DNA from: Serripes groenlandicus
Lineage: Eukaryota; Mollusca; Bivalvia; Cardiida; Cardiidae
DNA: 64,000 nt
Assembly (NCBI GenBank): GCA_031761405.1
Contig: JASEVX010000005.1
Location: forward strand, 32,289,127 to 32,353,126
Direction: 5' to 3'
Shown piece by piece: positions 32,167-43,494 of the stretch; position 1 is the first letter of the stretch; each line of letters opens with the position of its first letter. A model generated the notes under the pieces. That model saw only the letters and a list, made by a program, of their open reading frames with translations. It was not told where the DNA came from and searched no databases. The translations under genes and the position numbers were made by a program.

Positions 32167-32387
32167 AACCCTTTTCCACATATGGCACATATGCAGCAGA
32201 CAACGTTGAAACCATCTAGACACAAACAGGAACACTCTATAAATGAAAGTAAATCTTTTAAAAGAGTTGAAAATATTGTGGCAAAAGGGAAATCTGCTCA
32301 TTATGAGCAATTTCTCTTTTTGTCAAAACATTTTCAAAAGTCGATTGCTACAGAGGCGTCAAAAAGTATATGTATGTGGGAAAGGGA
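32167..32387. mobile_element. M1 MITE
   Basis: 'aacccttttccacatatggc' to 'gtatgtgggaaaggg', core 'attgtggcaaaagggaaatc'. The right arm keeps only the first half (55816-55905). Confidence 0.75.
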
Positions 32388-32887
32388 GAATGCAAATACG
32401 TTGTGAGATAGGGCCGGGAGTTTGAGAGGGAATGGTATTAATAAATATAAAAGGGCATTATGTGACGAACGGGTAGTTTTCTCAATAGCAGGTCTTCATA
32501 TTGAACTCCATTTTCTTGGTCGATGCTATTTGTATTCTAAGGGCATTTGTATAGTATATACTCCTTTCTACAGAGGCAAACAGATGTACTAGTTTACAAA
32601 ACTAGTTATTAATGATATATAAAGCATACAATCTATAATTCCAATCAATCATTTGTTGTAAACGGCCGTATTAGAATACAAAAGAAAAGAACATTACCAT
32701 CACAAATCGTTTGCGATGAAGCCCAGCATACACGACTCGCTAACAACACCTGTACGGGATAAAATGAAAATTTAAACGTTTATTATTCAAAACAAGCGTT
32801 CCGATGCTGATGCATCGGCATGAAGTGACATTAGGTTGCGAACTTGTAAACTTGAATTAATCCTCATAGTACAGATGAAAGTACCAC

Positions 32888-33090
32888 AACGGTGGTGTAG
32901 TTGTAGAGCGCCCTACTCAAATGAGGGAAGTCGAAGGTTCGATCCCACACGGGTCATACCAAATACCTACAAATGGTAGTAATGGCTTTCTTTCCGTGGT
33001 ACTCAGTAATGTGGCTGGTATCAGGATAAATGTGACACAATAGAACTGGTAAAGTACCAAGATGACTTCGTGATGTAACTGAAAATCGTT
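32888..33090 (+). mobile_element. tRNA-derived SINE
   Basis: Head 'caacggtggtgtagttgtag', B box 'ggttcgatccc', body 'gtcataccaaatacct'. Orthologue 53385-53735 in the right arm. 32390-32887 holds no gene. Confidence 0.75.
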
Positions 33091-33359
33091 TTGTTGTCTT
33101 AATGCGTCTGAGGACTATGACAACTCGTGGTAGCCTATGTACAAGTAGTTGGGCTAACCTGAAAACGTTTTGTTAAAAGATGCATATACATGAAGGCCTA
33201 TCTACAGTTTTCGATAAATTGACAATTACGCACGTAAACGATTATTTGATTTGCCGTCTTTGTTTAAGATTAGTTCATGGTTTGACAATTGATTGCTTGT
33301 TTTATTGAGGCAAATTGATAATGTTGATAACATTTCTTCCCAGAAACAATTTAAGAGGA

Positions 33360-33690
33360 TGATATGCTATCAGTGAAGTGGTTAGGGTGTCCTTCGTGTA
33401 AGCGGGAGACTAGGGTTCGCTCCCCAGTCGAGTCATACCAAATACTTCAAAATGGTAGTAGTGACTTCGCTCCTCGGCGTTCAGGGTTGCGGTGATAGCA
33501 TTTAGACTGATGCCGGTAGTACTGGTAAATTACACAGAAAACACAGTGATACGACTGTAATACTGATAACCTACACAGAAAACACAGTGATACGACTGTA
33601 ATACTGATAAACTACACAGAAAACACAGTGATGTGATAAGACAGTAATACTGTTGAAAGCGGCTTAACACATCATAACAACAAAACAAAA
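33360..33690 (+). mobile_element. SINE with internal ~43-bp triplication
   Basis: Head 'agtgaagtggttagggtgtc', B-box-like 'gggttcgctcccc'. The part 'acacagaaaacacagtgata' is repeated three times (33520-33640). Right-arm counterpart 52980-53170 lacks the triplication. Confidence 0.7.
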
Positions 33691-33949
33691 CAAATATATT
33701 GTAAGTTTTTCAAAAGTGTTAACCATAAATGCAATATACTAGCGGAAATTATAAACACATGTTCGTTTCTTTATTTTGTTTAATCATGAATCAAATTTAC
33801 TTCGAATTCACAGGCGGTGACCTTGGTATACTGTCTCATGTAAGTGATAGTAACATTCGGTCAGGAACGATCTTGTGCAACACAATATTAAAATATTCGG
33901 AAATCGCAAAAGTCGTGCAATCCAGGTAATACCACGTAGTGTAGATGTG

Positions 33950-34533
33950 AAACTTTTAAACCATTCACATCGACTGCGCTATTAATCAGATTAAGACGAT
34001 TGGGGGAAAATGCGAGAGATGCAATCGGATGCGGGGGTACGTTAAATGCAACCCGTACGTTGGTCCGCCTCTTACGCCAGGACGAAGTCACATCGTTCGG
34101 GGATTGTGATGGTTTCTGGTGGAATTTCACACAGCGTGACAGGTTTAGTTGTTAATCAGTGTAGTCTAACAGTCATTCGCTATCGAGATCAGGTGCTTCA
34201 GCCTGATGTTGTCAAACTATACTTATCCGGGCTCCCAACCTCACGTTCCAACACTAAAGAACGAGATAGATCGCAAGCTGCAAGGTTTTGTCGCGACTTC
34301 CTTAAGCGTCACAATGTCGATTGGCCACCCCACCCTTTAGTCAAGATTTAAACCGAATCGAGCAATTGTCGGATGAGCTATTTAGACGTGTTATAAAGTA
34401 CGTCAACGCTCCTAATAACGTTGCTGAACTCACACAGGAGTTCAATAACATTCTACAAAGGACAATCAGTGAGTTGATGGGAACCATGGTAAGACGAGTT
34501 AGCACACACGCTATTGAGCCTTTTAAGAAATAA
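33950..34533 (+). pseudogene. Tc1/mariner transposase remnant
   Basis: Fragments in shifting frames: IVMVSGGISHSVTGLVV, then IRYRDQVLQPDVVK, then AARFCRDFLKRHNVDW, then PPFSQDLNRIEQLSDEL. These follow the order of the Tc1 DDE catalytic region (VMVWGGIS...YRD.VL.P...FCRDFL...PDLNPIE). Frameshifts, stops and a missing DNA-binding half show it is dead. The right arm has an even shorter copy at 52170-52410, so the insertion predates the arm duplication. Confidence 0.8.
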
Positions 34534-34539
34534 CATTGA

Positions 34540-34820
34540 TTGGGGTTTAACGCCGTTTTCAACAATTGTTCAGTCAGATCACGGCGGCCAGTCATGTGTT
34601 TCCTGGCTTTCTCACATAAGTTCTCCACACAACATTCTTTCCAAGCAACTGGCTGCCTTCTCCACATAGACTGTTAGCCCATTGAAGGAAGACGAATGAC
34701 GTTTGTCACAGTAACATTTTGTCAAACGTCGGAAAGAATGTTGGTCGAGCCGGGGTCCGAACTCCCAACCCTTGGATTGACAACCCGCGTCGCTACCGAC
34801 AGAGCTACCGGGGCTCGGCT
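34540..34820 (-). mobile_element. tRNA-derived SINE (minus)
   Basis: In reverse: head 'gccccggtagctctgtcggt', B box 'gagttcggaccc' type, body 'aacattctttccgacgtttg', tail 'aacgccgttttcaacaattg' side. Right-arm orthologue 51855-52150. Confidence 0.8.
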
Positions 34821-34829
34821 AAATAAATA

Positions 34830-35460
34830 ACAAAGGTACATGTATGTATCTCCGTTAAAACGTTACTGTGGACATACCAACTGATATAGGATTTACAGTT
34901 TCAATAACAATAACAATCGATCAAAAATGTTCAAAGCACACATGCGTTAAAAACATTTGATTTAACTGGCACATCATTTAAACATTTTGAATATCACACT
35001 CCAAAAGAAAACGTTTTTGTATTTCCGCTAGTATATGTACCACAGCATATGGTAGGGTTAATGTTCGAGCGAAACAATAACAAATTGAGGTTTACCGTTA
35101 ACAATGCGTTGACCAATCAAACTGTCTTCATAACTGTTTTCAGTATATACTACAATGGAAAAAAACAACAACTCTAAAATCTATAATTATACATACTATC
35201 CGTGCTTATAAACTAATCGGTTAATATTTTCCTACAATACACTTTAGAATCTATATTCAGAATGTGATACATTCGAAAATACATTAATGTGTTATCTTGT
35301 TTAGTTTTATTCACTCTATCTTATAAATGTTGATTCATTAGTCGGTTATATAGTTGTACAAAGTATTCATAATAGAGCAAGTTTATTAAGCTAATACTTG
35401 AAAACAAAATCTTATTTAGATTTGCTCGTTTTGGCGAAACACAATCCCCAAAAAGAGAAG
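34830..35460. other. Non-coding, pairs with the right arm
   Basis: 34860-35300 is the inverse of 51402-51850 and 50160-50356. It contains the empty site (around 35280) where the right arm has the 1045-bp element. Confidence 0.55.
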
Positions 35461-35687
35461 TAAACCCCTTTCCCGCACACAGACGCTTTCTGCCGCTTTG
35501 CAGCAGACGGCTTTCGGAAATACTACGGCAAAAGATGAAATTGCTCATAATGATTATTTTCCCATTTTGCCACAATGTTTTTAACTGTATTCAATAAATA
35601 CACTTTCATTTAAAGTAATTGTCCCTATTTTGCCTACATTATTTCAAAGTTGACTGCTGCAGATTTGTTATATGTGTAAAAGGGTTA
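35461..35687. mobile_element. M1 MITE
   Basis: 'aacccctttcccgcacacag' to 'tatgtgtaaaagggtt'. Right-arm orthologue 49940-50160. Confidence 0.75.
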
Positions 35688-35689
35688 AA

Positions 35690-36207
35690 TTTAATTAATG
35701 CGTCAGTATTTGTATGACAGGGAGATGACTGTTAAATGAAATTTAGTATGTGAGGAAAACCATTTACAGTTCAATTGATTGTGTTAAGCAATACTTGATT
35801 AGTTTCAATTATCTTTCGTGTGTGTATGATTGCTTCAACTTTATAGATACATGCATTATACAGAGGAGTGTTCGATCAGCGTTGTTATATGCAATCCACC
35901 TACGAAACCTCAATTATTTCACAATTTAGAAAGCAGGATATAAATGATTCTCCTCAAATAACAATTTGCCATATTTTAAAATAGTTCAAATGAGCATACG
36001 TGTGTTAATTTCAGGATACAAATGAGTACCCACAGGCTCGAGAAATGGTGTTGCCTTTTTAACTTGAAACACCGGCTGTATATAATTGCAGAATGAGCTG
36101 GGGTCATCCGGACATGTGTCTCTATTTCTTTCTTATCATCTTACGATAAGAAAGGACTTCTCAATAACCTAGTGACATTGTAATTAGGACCTTCTGCCCG
36201 CGGTCTC
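35690..36207. other. Non-coding, pairs with the right arm
   Basis: Inverse of 49155-49935. Holds a single 61-bp unit (35880-35935) that is repeated about five times in the right arm. No gene. Confidence 0.5.
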
Positions 36208-36403
36208 AACCCTTTCGCACTTACAACAAATATACAGTAGACACTATTTGACACTTCTAGCTAAAATATAAAATTTCCCGATAAATGACAGAACAATTAA
36301 TGATTTTAGTTGAAAACATTGTGACAAAGGGAGGGATTTCTCTGTATTTCAAAAGTTGTCTGCTGCAGATGCGTCAGAAAGCGTCTACATGTGGGAAAGG
36401 GTT
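36208..36403. mobile_element. M1 MITE
   Basis: 'aaccctttcgcacttacaac' to 'catgtgggaaagggtt'. Right-arm orthologue 49007-49152. Confidence 0.7.
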
Positions 36404-36535
36404 TTAAACAGACAATGGGCTATTGCATTATGAGTCATCAACGAAGATGTGGTTTTGTATTAACAACATGCTGTACGAGTGTAAAGATTGTTTATACGAA
36501 TTGTTGTTTGATTGATTGTTTGATGTTTAAAAAAA

Positions 36536-36755
36536 GTCAGTTATATCACGGCGTTTCCTGGGTGAGTTACCAGTACTACCGGTCCATTTATCCTGACAAC
36601 AATCAGGCAGTCTTACTGCTAACCCCGCGATCCTGAGCGCCAATCCATTACTATCATTTTTAAAGTCTTTGGTATGACCCAGCCTGGGATCGAACACACA
36701 AACTCCCGCACCCAAAGCGGACGCTCCACCACTACACCACCGAGGCGGTACTATA
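36536..36755 (-). mobile_element. tRNA-derived SINE (minus)
   Basis: In reverse: head 'cctcggtggtgtagtggtgg', B box 'gtgttcgatccca'. The right arm has a 5' part at 48720-48870. Confidence 0.8.
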
Positions 36756-36815
36756 CGAATTGTACTGACACAGGGCAGACTTTGGGTCGACATAGGTTAC
36801 TACAGGCATTGCCGC
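36755..36815. repeat. Single 64-bp monomer
   Basis: 'cagactttgggtcgacatag' and 'gttactacaggcattgccgc' match, inverted, the 48.0-48.7 kb array, which has about 11 copies. Confidence 0.85.
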
Positions 36816-37234
36816 AGTGTTTTCCCATGGCGCCCAAAGATAAATGGCAATCTAGAACACATACAAGTTCGCCCCAACAGTTGAAAAGGGGGATATTTGC
36901 GGCTGTTTCGTTTTTTCCTCACACGAAAGGGCATGGAGCAAATTTTTAATTCTAGCTAGTTGTTACAATTGTTGTTCTTCCAAATGTATGCGAACAGCGA
37001 AGGCTCCGGTGAGACTCACTGTGTGCATCGGTTCGTGCAAAATAAAGCAATGCAAAATGTGAAATATATATTTTGATGTCTTTACAGTAAAGATTTTGTT
37101 AAAACAAATAAGTTATTAAAAGAGAAATGAAACTTATCTTGAGACTTGTCAAACATCCTCATACAGTTACATTTAGAGTTATATATATTGATCAAGGTTT
37201 AAATCGTTAAATTTTCTCTTGAAAGTTCATAAAT

Positions 37235-37830
37235 ATGGTAGAAAAACCAAAGGGAAAGAGGAATAAAGATGAAAGACCTACAAAGGTTAAGACCAAAAAC
37301 AATGGAATAGCTGAAGGTCATTCTAATTATCAAAGTCAAGGTGAAGGTCATTTTACAGAGATTGTGGTTCACAGTGAAGACCAAAATAACAAGGAAAAGA
37401 TAATTTTACAGAGATTGTGGTCCACAATGAAGACCCAAATAACAAGGAAGAAGATCATATTGCAGAGAAAACATATCCCTCTCACTCGGACGGTGCTATA
37501 ATGATGAACAATCTCTATACTGGTTTATTGCAATCACATCATGAACAAGGTCAATTAGGTCATCATGATGTTCATGGTGTGGGAATAAACAGTCCCTATA
37601 ATGGTTTATTGTAATCACATCATGAACAAGGTCAATTAGGTCATCATGACGTTCATGATGCGGGAATAAACAGTACATATAATGGTGTATTGCAATCACA
37701 TCATGAACTAGGTCAGTTAGGTCATCATGATGTTCATGATGTAGGAATAAACAGTCCTATAAGTCTTCATTATGAACATAACCATTGTCACCCTGGTGTT
37801 ATGATTAGTGCTAACAATATGATTGGTTGA
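37235..37830 (+). pseudogene. Histidine-rich repeat protein, copy B (frameshifted)
   Basis: Starts MVEKPKGKRNKDERPT and follows copy A. A one-base deletion in the second 'aacaaggaaaagataatttt' unit shifts the frame near 37395. The original frame resumes with EDHIAEKTYPSHSDG and a 27-residue GLLQSHHEQGQLGHHD repeat. A stop (TTG TAA) interrupts the repeat at 37612-37614, and another TGA follows ANNMIG. Four 81-nt repeat units can be counted. Confidence 0.6.
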
Positions 37831-38054
37831 GAACAGCGGATACAGAATGAACACACCCTATTGACCCATAGATACCGTGATTATTGACCCATAGATTCAG
37901 TGATTACACCCTATTGACCCATATATACCATGATTATTGATAGCTTTAAAGGCAATGCACTTTAGAATGAGATGCAATTACTGGCAAAGTTATCTGGAGT
38001 GAAGCACATTCAACAACCAATGCTGTGATACAGGATGGTATGCTCCCTCGGGCA

Positions 38055-38290
38055 AGACCGCATTGATGATGTAGTGGTACAGCGTCCGCCTCGGGGGCAT
38101 CACCAGCCTGGTCATACAAAATATGTAAACAATTGTAGTAATGCTGCCCTCCTACGCGCTCAGGGTTGCTGGGTTAGCATTACGACTGACTGGCTGATGT
38201 CAAAATAAATGGACCAGAAGTACATGTACCGGGAACTTACCCAGGAAATGTCATGATATAACTGAACAATTGTTTAAAGTGGCGATGTAG
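38055..38290 (+). mobile_element. SINE, degenerate head
   Basis: 'attgatgatgtagtggtaca', then body 'gctgccctcctacgcgctca' and 'ggaaatgtcatgatataact'. Orthologue of 19866. Confidence 0.65.
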
Positions 38291-38464
38291 ACAGTGTTTG
38301 TGGTGCTATAATCAACAATACAATCTTTTCCACATAAAAAATCACTATAATTAAAAAAAAATCATTGTGAGCATTTACTCCTTTTTCTACACTGTTTGCA
38401 AAGGTTGTCTTCTGCAAGTTTATCATAAAGCGTCTGCAGGAGGGAAAGGAATTATAGAGTGTGA

Positions 38465-38840
38465 AGGAATTGGATTCAGGCACTGTCCAGTCATACTGAA
38501 TACACTGTACAGTCATACTGAATACACTGTCCAGTCATACTGAATACACTGTACAGTCATACTGAATACACTGTACAGTCATACTGAATACACTGTCCAA
38601 TCATACTGAATACACTGTACAGTCATACTGAATACACTGTACAGTCATACTGGCAACACTGTCCAGTCATACTGAATACACTGTCCAGTCATACTGAATA
38701 CACTGTCCAATCATACTGAATACACTGTACAGTCATACTGGCAACACTGTCCAGTCATACTGAATACACTGTCCAGTCATACTGAATACACTGTCCAGTC
38801 ATACTGGCAACACTGTCCAGTCATACTGAATACACTAACC
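38465..38840. repeat. ~23-bp tandem repeat, about 16 units
   Basis: 'actgtccagtcatactgaat' / 'actgtacagtcatactgaat' alternating, with 'ggcaac' variants. Copy A has three to four units and copy C apparently none. Confidence 0.95.
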
Positions 38841-38907
38841 AATGTCTGCCACTCACAGTAATGAACAGTTAGATTGTGTCTGGTGTTAAAGTGTCTGGAA
38901 GACATAA

Positions 38908-39082
38908 AACCTTCTGACGCTTTGCAGCAGACGACTTTTTGAAAACGAGCAATTTCTCCTTTTGTCACCATGTTTTCAACTCTAGTCAATTATTGTACTT
39001 TCATTTAAAAGGAGTTTCTCATTTTTTTCGGGTATGTTTTCAAAGTCGTCATCAGCAGGTTTGTTGTATGTGGGAAAGGGTT
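38908..39082. mobile_element. M1 MITE, shortened core
   Basis: 'ttctgacgctttgcagcaga' to 'gtatgtgggaaagggtt'. Orthologue of 20685. Confidence 0.7.
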
Positions 39083-39124
39083 AAAGTGTCTGGAAGACCT
39101 TTAACTTACTGGTAAATGATAAAA

Positions 39125-39300
39125 AGAGTGAACAGGTCTTTTCCCCACAATATTTCTCTTATTACTCAACCAAATCCTATGTTGTGGGTACTCAAAAGAA
39201 TCGTCTCACTTTGACGCTTCTTCGGAGTACCCACAACATAGGGTTTGAATGTCAAATAAGGAGTTTAGAACATAAAAAATGACCCTTATCTAGAGCTCTG
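39125..39300. mobile_element. MITE, family M2
   Basis: Inner inverted pair 'ccaaatcctatgttgtgggt' / 'acccacaacatagggtttga' around 'actcaaaagaatcgtctcac'. End 'ccttatctagagctctga'. Confidence 0.8.
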
Positions 39301-39829
39301 ATTATGTATGTAATTTCTCAAAACTAGTAAAAATAAATGTAACTGCAAAAAAATGTTTTAGAATGGAAGAAAATGACCAGTTCTTAAAACCTTGTCTGAT
39401 TTAGTTCATATCGGACGTTAAGGATGTAATATTCTCTATATCACACTGAAGTCGAAAAGAAAAAATAACTTTTCAGGTGCCAAAATAAAAGGTTGACTGC
39501 CTTGTATTTATTATTGAATATGTATTTCTGTATAACCTTATTAAGTGATGGGAAGAAAAATCAATTGCAGTCTTTTAATTGTTACTATCTTTCTTTGTCA
39601 CTACAGTGTTGAAACAGATCAGATAGAACTTTCTGCAAACAATCACATTCGATTGTAAATGTGTATGACCTTTTTGTTCAAAATTATCCTTTCAAGTGTT
39701 TTATCCCTTTGACTGTGATGATGCAATATGTTACTGTTGCATTGCATGTTTGTACCATTCATCAATTAGAGACGAACTTACAATATTTATTTGTGTTCCG
39801 CTCATTACAAGTTCAATGAACAGTTCCGT

Positions 39830-40075
39830 TCTTTTACGACTTCGGTCGCAAAATTACTGAGCGTATCAAGGTTGGCTGTCAATGAAAGGGTTGTGAGTTC
39901 GAATCCCAGCTCAGCTAACATTCTTTCTGGCGTTTTATAAACTAGAATGCGACAGGCGTCATTCGTCTGCCAAAAATGGTATGTCATGTGAAGTAATGAC
40001 CCAGAAAAGCTAGGAAACACATTTGTATGACCGAAAAATGTTGACAACAGAGAATAAACTAATGAATCAATCAAT
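39830..40075 (+). mobile_element. SINE, degenerate head
   Basis: 'tgtgagttcgaatcccagct', 'aacattctttctggcgtttt'. Orthologue of 21715. Confidence 0.6.
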
Positions 40076-40339
40076 TTAAATATTTAGAAGGTAGAAACAG
40101 ATCCTGCGTTAAAGATTAAGTTTATATAACTGACATTGCGTTAATTGGATTTTCGGCAATTGATAAGAAAATGTGATCGATAGAAGATCTGGTATATTAC
40201 TAAAAAAATACACACAGGTAGGCCTTTGAAAATTGAATTATTTTTACTAAAGCCTCCTAGCTCATCCATTAATACCGAATGCAAATTACACGTAATCTTT
40301 CCATTGGGTTGTTTGAAAGAAAGAAAAAACTGGTGAAGA

Positions 40340-40513
40340 TCAATCATTTCTGACACCAAGAATACTGTTTATTGGGATTATAATCATGTATAACACCGAT
40401 TCAAGAATTAACCAATAAACAGGATCAGTGTTCGTCTGACTGCATTTCGTGTTACAGAAATCATCATGACAGCAGTGTTGACAATCCGGTACCGATCGTT
40501 TACTGTTTGTACA
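40340..40513 (-). pseudogene. Ly6 domain 2 terminal exon, copy B (frameshifted)
   Basis: Acceptor 'atattccag' kept; reads CTNSKRSVPDCQHCC, then HDDFCNTKCSQTNTDPV. A 2-nt deletion just before the normal stop shifts the frame and adds about 25 residues, partly hydrophobic (LESVLYMIIIPINSIL), before a stop at 40340. An AATAAA (40368-40373) survives. The middle exon has lost its GT donor and the first exon is absent, so this unit probably makes no normal protein. Confidence 0.65.
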
Positions 40514-40782
40514 CTGGAATATTAAAAACAAATAATATATTTCATTTTCGGCCTATGTAGAACCAGATCAATCTGCGCAATCTGTTCGCCATTATAATAA
40601 CAGAAGGTTTCAAGACTTTCTGACAATCATTATCGATTTGATATACATTGATGTACCCCTCATGTTGGTTTTCCTGGACCATCGCTCAAAGACCAAATAT
40701 AAATAACCCCAAAGGGCTAATATAAACTGGGGGCATACCATGGTAAGCAACCCTCACAGATTGCAACATTTCAAGTATATGA

Positions 40783-40846
40783 GCCGAATTACGAGAAAGT
40801 CAAAAGTGTGAACTCTGCGTAAAGTATCGATCCGGATCAGCCTATG
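40783..40846. mobile_element. M3 MITE remnant
   Basis: Only the left end ('cgaattacgagaaagtcaaa..ctctgcgtaaagtatcgatcc') remains; the rest is deleted relative to units A and C. Confidence 0.6.
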
Positions 40847-40955
40847 GTAGGCCCTACAACTTCATCTGGACCTAGTAACGCCCTTGATACCTCTCCCCTC
40901 TATCAAAAATGTAGGTTCTACAACTTTGTTAAGGGCCTAGTTACGACCCTGATGC

Positions 40956-41027
40956 CTGTTTTTTGTGGCAACCAGCTGTAAAATGTTCATATAGACCTCC
41001 CCACGTAAACTTCTCTATTCCACATAC
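40956..41027 (-). pseudogene. Ly6 domain 2 middle exon, copy B (donor lost)
   Basis: Same 24 codons as 23089-23160 with one change (HEKQ to HKKQ). The sequence after CAG is gcatca instead of gtgaat, because a deletion removed the intron start. A GC donor is possible but unlikely. Confidence 0.6.
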
Positions 41028-41049
41028 CTGTAGCAACACAAACGGATAC

Positions 41050-42340
41050 TTACATTATTGTAGTTGAAAAAACAGTTATCAACTGAGGGGCATATTGGAA
41101 CATCAGGGGTGGGGTCAAGTGAAAATGTATCATAACTTGCATTTTTAGTCAGCGAAGTGAATGTCCTTCGTTGAAATATAATTGAAGCATTTCATTGTTT
41201 ATGACCAATCTCAATTCTAAGGTAGGTTGACCATACACACATCCAACTAATTATTGATCATAAACAGTAATGGAAATGAGTAATCTTGCCAATCATTAGT
41301 CTTAGTATGTTTACAGTGCTTTCATAAGGAATAATTATAAGATTTGTGAATTCCACATACTCTTTTTAAGATGTTTGTCAGAATATTTGAATTTTATTAT
41401 TTGTCAATAAAACCGCAAAAAAAGACAATTTAAGATGTGCATGCAATAGCACGTCATTTTACCTTTCCCCTATTACACCTTTGCAGCAATCTATTTTTAA
41501 AACAATGAGAAAAGGGTTAAACCGCTGAAGACACGAGTTTTCTCTTTTTCTCAAAATGATATTAGCAGAGCTCTAGATAAGCGGCGTTTTTCATGTTCTA
41601 AAATCCTTATTTGAACATTTAACCCTATCAACATAAGGTTTGCTTTAGTAATAAGAGCGAAATTGTGGGGAAAAGAGCTGAATACCCCTCCTTATCTAGA
41701 CCTCTGTATTATCTTGGCATCATAATTATATCATAATTTGACAAATGTTAGATGTAGTCCAATATATTACATAGTAGACCACCCTCGAAATATAATATCA
41801 GCTAAACAGTTAAATTTCATTGAAATTGTTGTATAATTTCAAACTTAATTTCGAACATAAACTGAACCCTACAACATGTTAATTTATTATAATTCTTTCC
41901 TTCCTTTTTTATAATCAAAATAACTAACTACTCATGTTTTAAAATTATATATTGATGAGCGCCCTTGTGTCATTGATGCATAACAATATGCATAACGCAA
42001 CCAAATGCCTGCAGGGAATCTAATGACGCATTTAAAAGTATCAAGGACGAAATTATTGTGTACGAAAGACCCGATTTGGACACATTACAGTCTGCTGCAA
42101 GTCTAATACGGACTCATTTGTCTTCGTAAATAGGACAAAAAAAAACAAAAATGCGAGTCAAAATAAGGAAACTGCAAATACTTAAACAATCGGAATATTT
42201 ATTTCATTTTAGATGTGTCATAACTTAGTGTTTTTTAAAAAAACGCAATTGTAATATGTTCAAGACATTTAAATTTGTTTTTTTCTAATAATAACTCTCC
42301 TCCCATGTCATTTCCGAAAAGCTATTAAAAATAGGAGTCG
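41050..42340. other. Spacer between the inverted arms
   Basis: About 1.3 kb without an inverted partner in the window. Contains an M1 remnant (41455-41520), an M2 MITE (41568-41708) and a truncated piece of the 1045-bp element (42100-42350). No gene seen. Confidence 0.7.
41568..41708. mobile_element. MITE, family M2
   Basis: Ends 'agagctctagataagcgg' and 'ccttatctagacctctg' form a TIR. Interior 'aaattgtggggaaaagagct'. Confidence 0.75.
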
Positions 42341-42350
42341 CGGGCTTTTG
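42100..42350. mobile_element. Truncated copy of the 1045-bp hairpin-ended element
   Basis: From 'gactcatttgtcttcgtaaa' to 'aggagtcgcgggcttttgca', corresponding to the last quarter of 45048-46092, more diverged than the two full copies. It borders the start of unit C exactly, so it may mark the rearrangement breakpoint. Confidence 0.65.
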
Positions 42351-42577
42351 CAGTCTCTCACCCATGATGGAGTTGCACGAATAGACACGCACACAAAGAA
42401 GCCCACCTGTTATTTTTGGATTATGCTGTATTTCTAAAGGTTTAAAGTTTCTTACAATATAAGTGAGGTTTAACAGTTCTGACACGGTAGGTATCAGGGG
42501 GTCGTAACTAGGCCCTTAACAAAGTTGTAGAACCTACCTTTTTGATAGAAGGGAGGGTTTGTTTTTGGGGCATACCC

Positions 42578-42603
42578 CCTTCCCCCCCCCCCCCCCCCCC
42601 CCC
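42578..42603. repeat. C homopolymer
   Basis: A run of over 20 C near the arm start, giving a G-run on the minus strand. Absent from unit A apart from 'ccccaccccccaccccat'. Confidence 0.9.
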
Positions 42604-42627
42604 ACACTAAAAATAGATTTTGGAATA

Positions 42628-42888
42628 TGAGCCGTTCCAAGAGAAAACAAACATAATGGACTCTGCGTAATGTATCGACCAAGATCAGCCTGTGCAGTCT
42701 GCGTAGGCTAATCCGGGCCGCCACATTCCGTCTTAGGGGGATAGAGATGTAGAGTAATGATTCCTGAAACAGAAAATCCACAGGAGGAGAAACGTGTCTG
42801 TCCGATTTAGCCTGCGCGGCATGCTTAGGCTGATCCGGATCGATGCTTTACGCAGAGTCCGCAATGTTGGCTTTCTCGTAATTCGTCT
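42628..42888. mobile_element. Foldback MITE, family M3
   Basis: 'gagccgttccaagagaaaac' to 'ggctttctcgtaattcg'. Inverse orthologue of 22553. Confidence 0.75.
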
Positions 42889-43153
42889 CATATATCTGAA
42901 ATGTTGCAATCTTGGAGGGTTCCTTACTATGGTATGCCCCAGTTTATATTTGCACTTTAGGGTTATTTCTAATTGGTCTTTAATCGATGTTCCTCGAAAA
43001 CCATACGTATATCAAATCAATAATAATTGTCAGAAAGTCTTCAAACCTTCTGTTACTATATGGCGAACAGAGTAGTCTCATATCAAGTGCGCAGATTGAT
43101 CTGGATCTACACTGACCGAATATCAAATAAAATGTTTGTTTTTACTATTCCAG

Positions 43154-43261
43154 TGTACACACAGTAAACGATCGGTACCGGATTGTCAACACTGCTGTCA
43201 GGATGATTTCTGTAACACGGAATGCAGTCAGACGAACACTGATCCTGTGTTCATTGGTTAA
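43154..43261 (+). CDS. Ly6 domain 2 terminal exon, copy C (orphan)
   Basis: Acceptor 'ttactattccag', then 35 codons and TAA, identical in layout to 22181-22288: CTHSKRSVPDCQHCC, then QDDFCNTECSQTN, ending VFIG. The exon itself is intact, but the preceding Ly6 exons are missing from unit C and no AATAAA follows at the usual distance. Probably an orphan exon left by the rearrangement at 42350, unless it is spliced to exons of another gene. Confidence 0.55.
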   Translation, partial: CTHSKRSVPDCQHCCQDDFCNTECSQTNTDPVFIG

Positions 43262-43494
43262 TTCTTAAATCGGTGTTATACATGTGATTCGCATTCCGTA
43301 TTAATGGATGAGGAGGCTTTAGTAAAACGATTTCAGTTTTCAAAGGCTTACCTGTGTGTACGTTTAGAAATATACCATATCTTCTATCGATCACATTTTC
43401 TTATCAATTGCCGAAAATCCTAATTAACGCAATGTCAATTATATAACCTTAATCTTTAACGCAGGATCTGTTTCTACCTTCTAAATATTTAAAT

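Larger units (their letters stand above)
25330..41050 (+). repeat. Left arm of the large inverted duplication
   Basis: Matches 42340-64000 in reverse complement along its whole length, in the same order: satellite, Ly6 exons, exon-derived tandem repeat, IgGFc exon, MITE and SINE blocks, Tc1 remnant, 64-bp monomer, histidine-rich copy, Ly6 terminal exon. Arm-to-arm coordinate sums drift from about 83.4 kb at the centre to 89.5 kb at the outer end because the right arm holds extra insertions. Confidence 0.85.
37110..41050 (+). repeat. Duplicated unit B
   Basis: Same strand as unit A and inverted relative to unit C. Same internal order (see unit A). Ends at the palindrome centre inside the Ly6 intron, so the first Ly6 domain 2 exon is absent. 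Confidence 0.8.
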
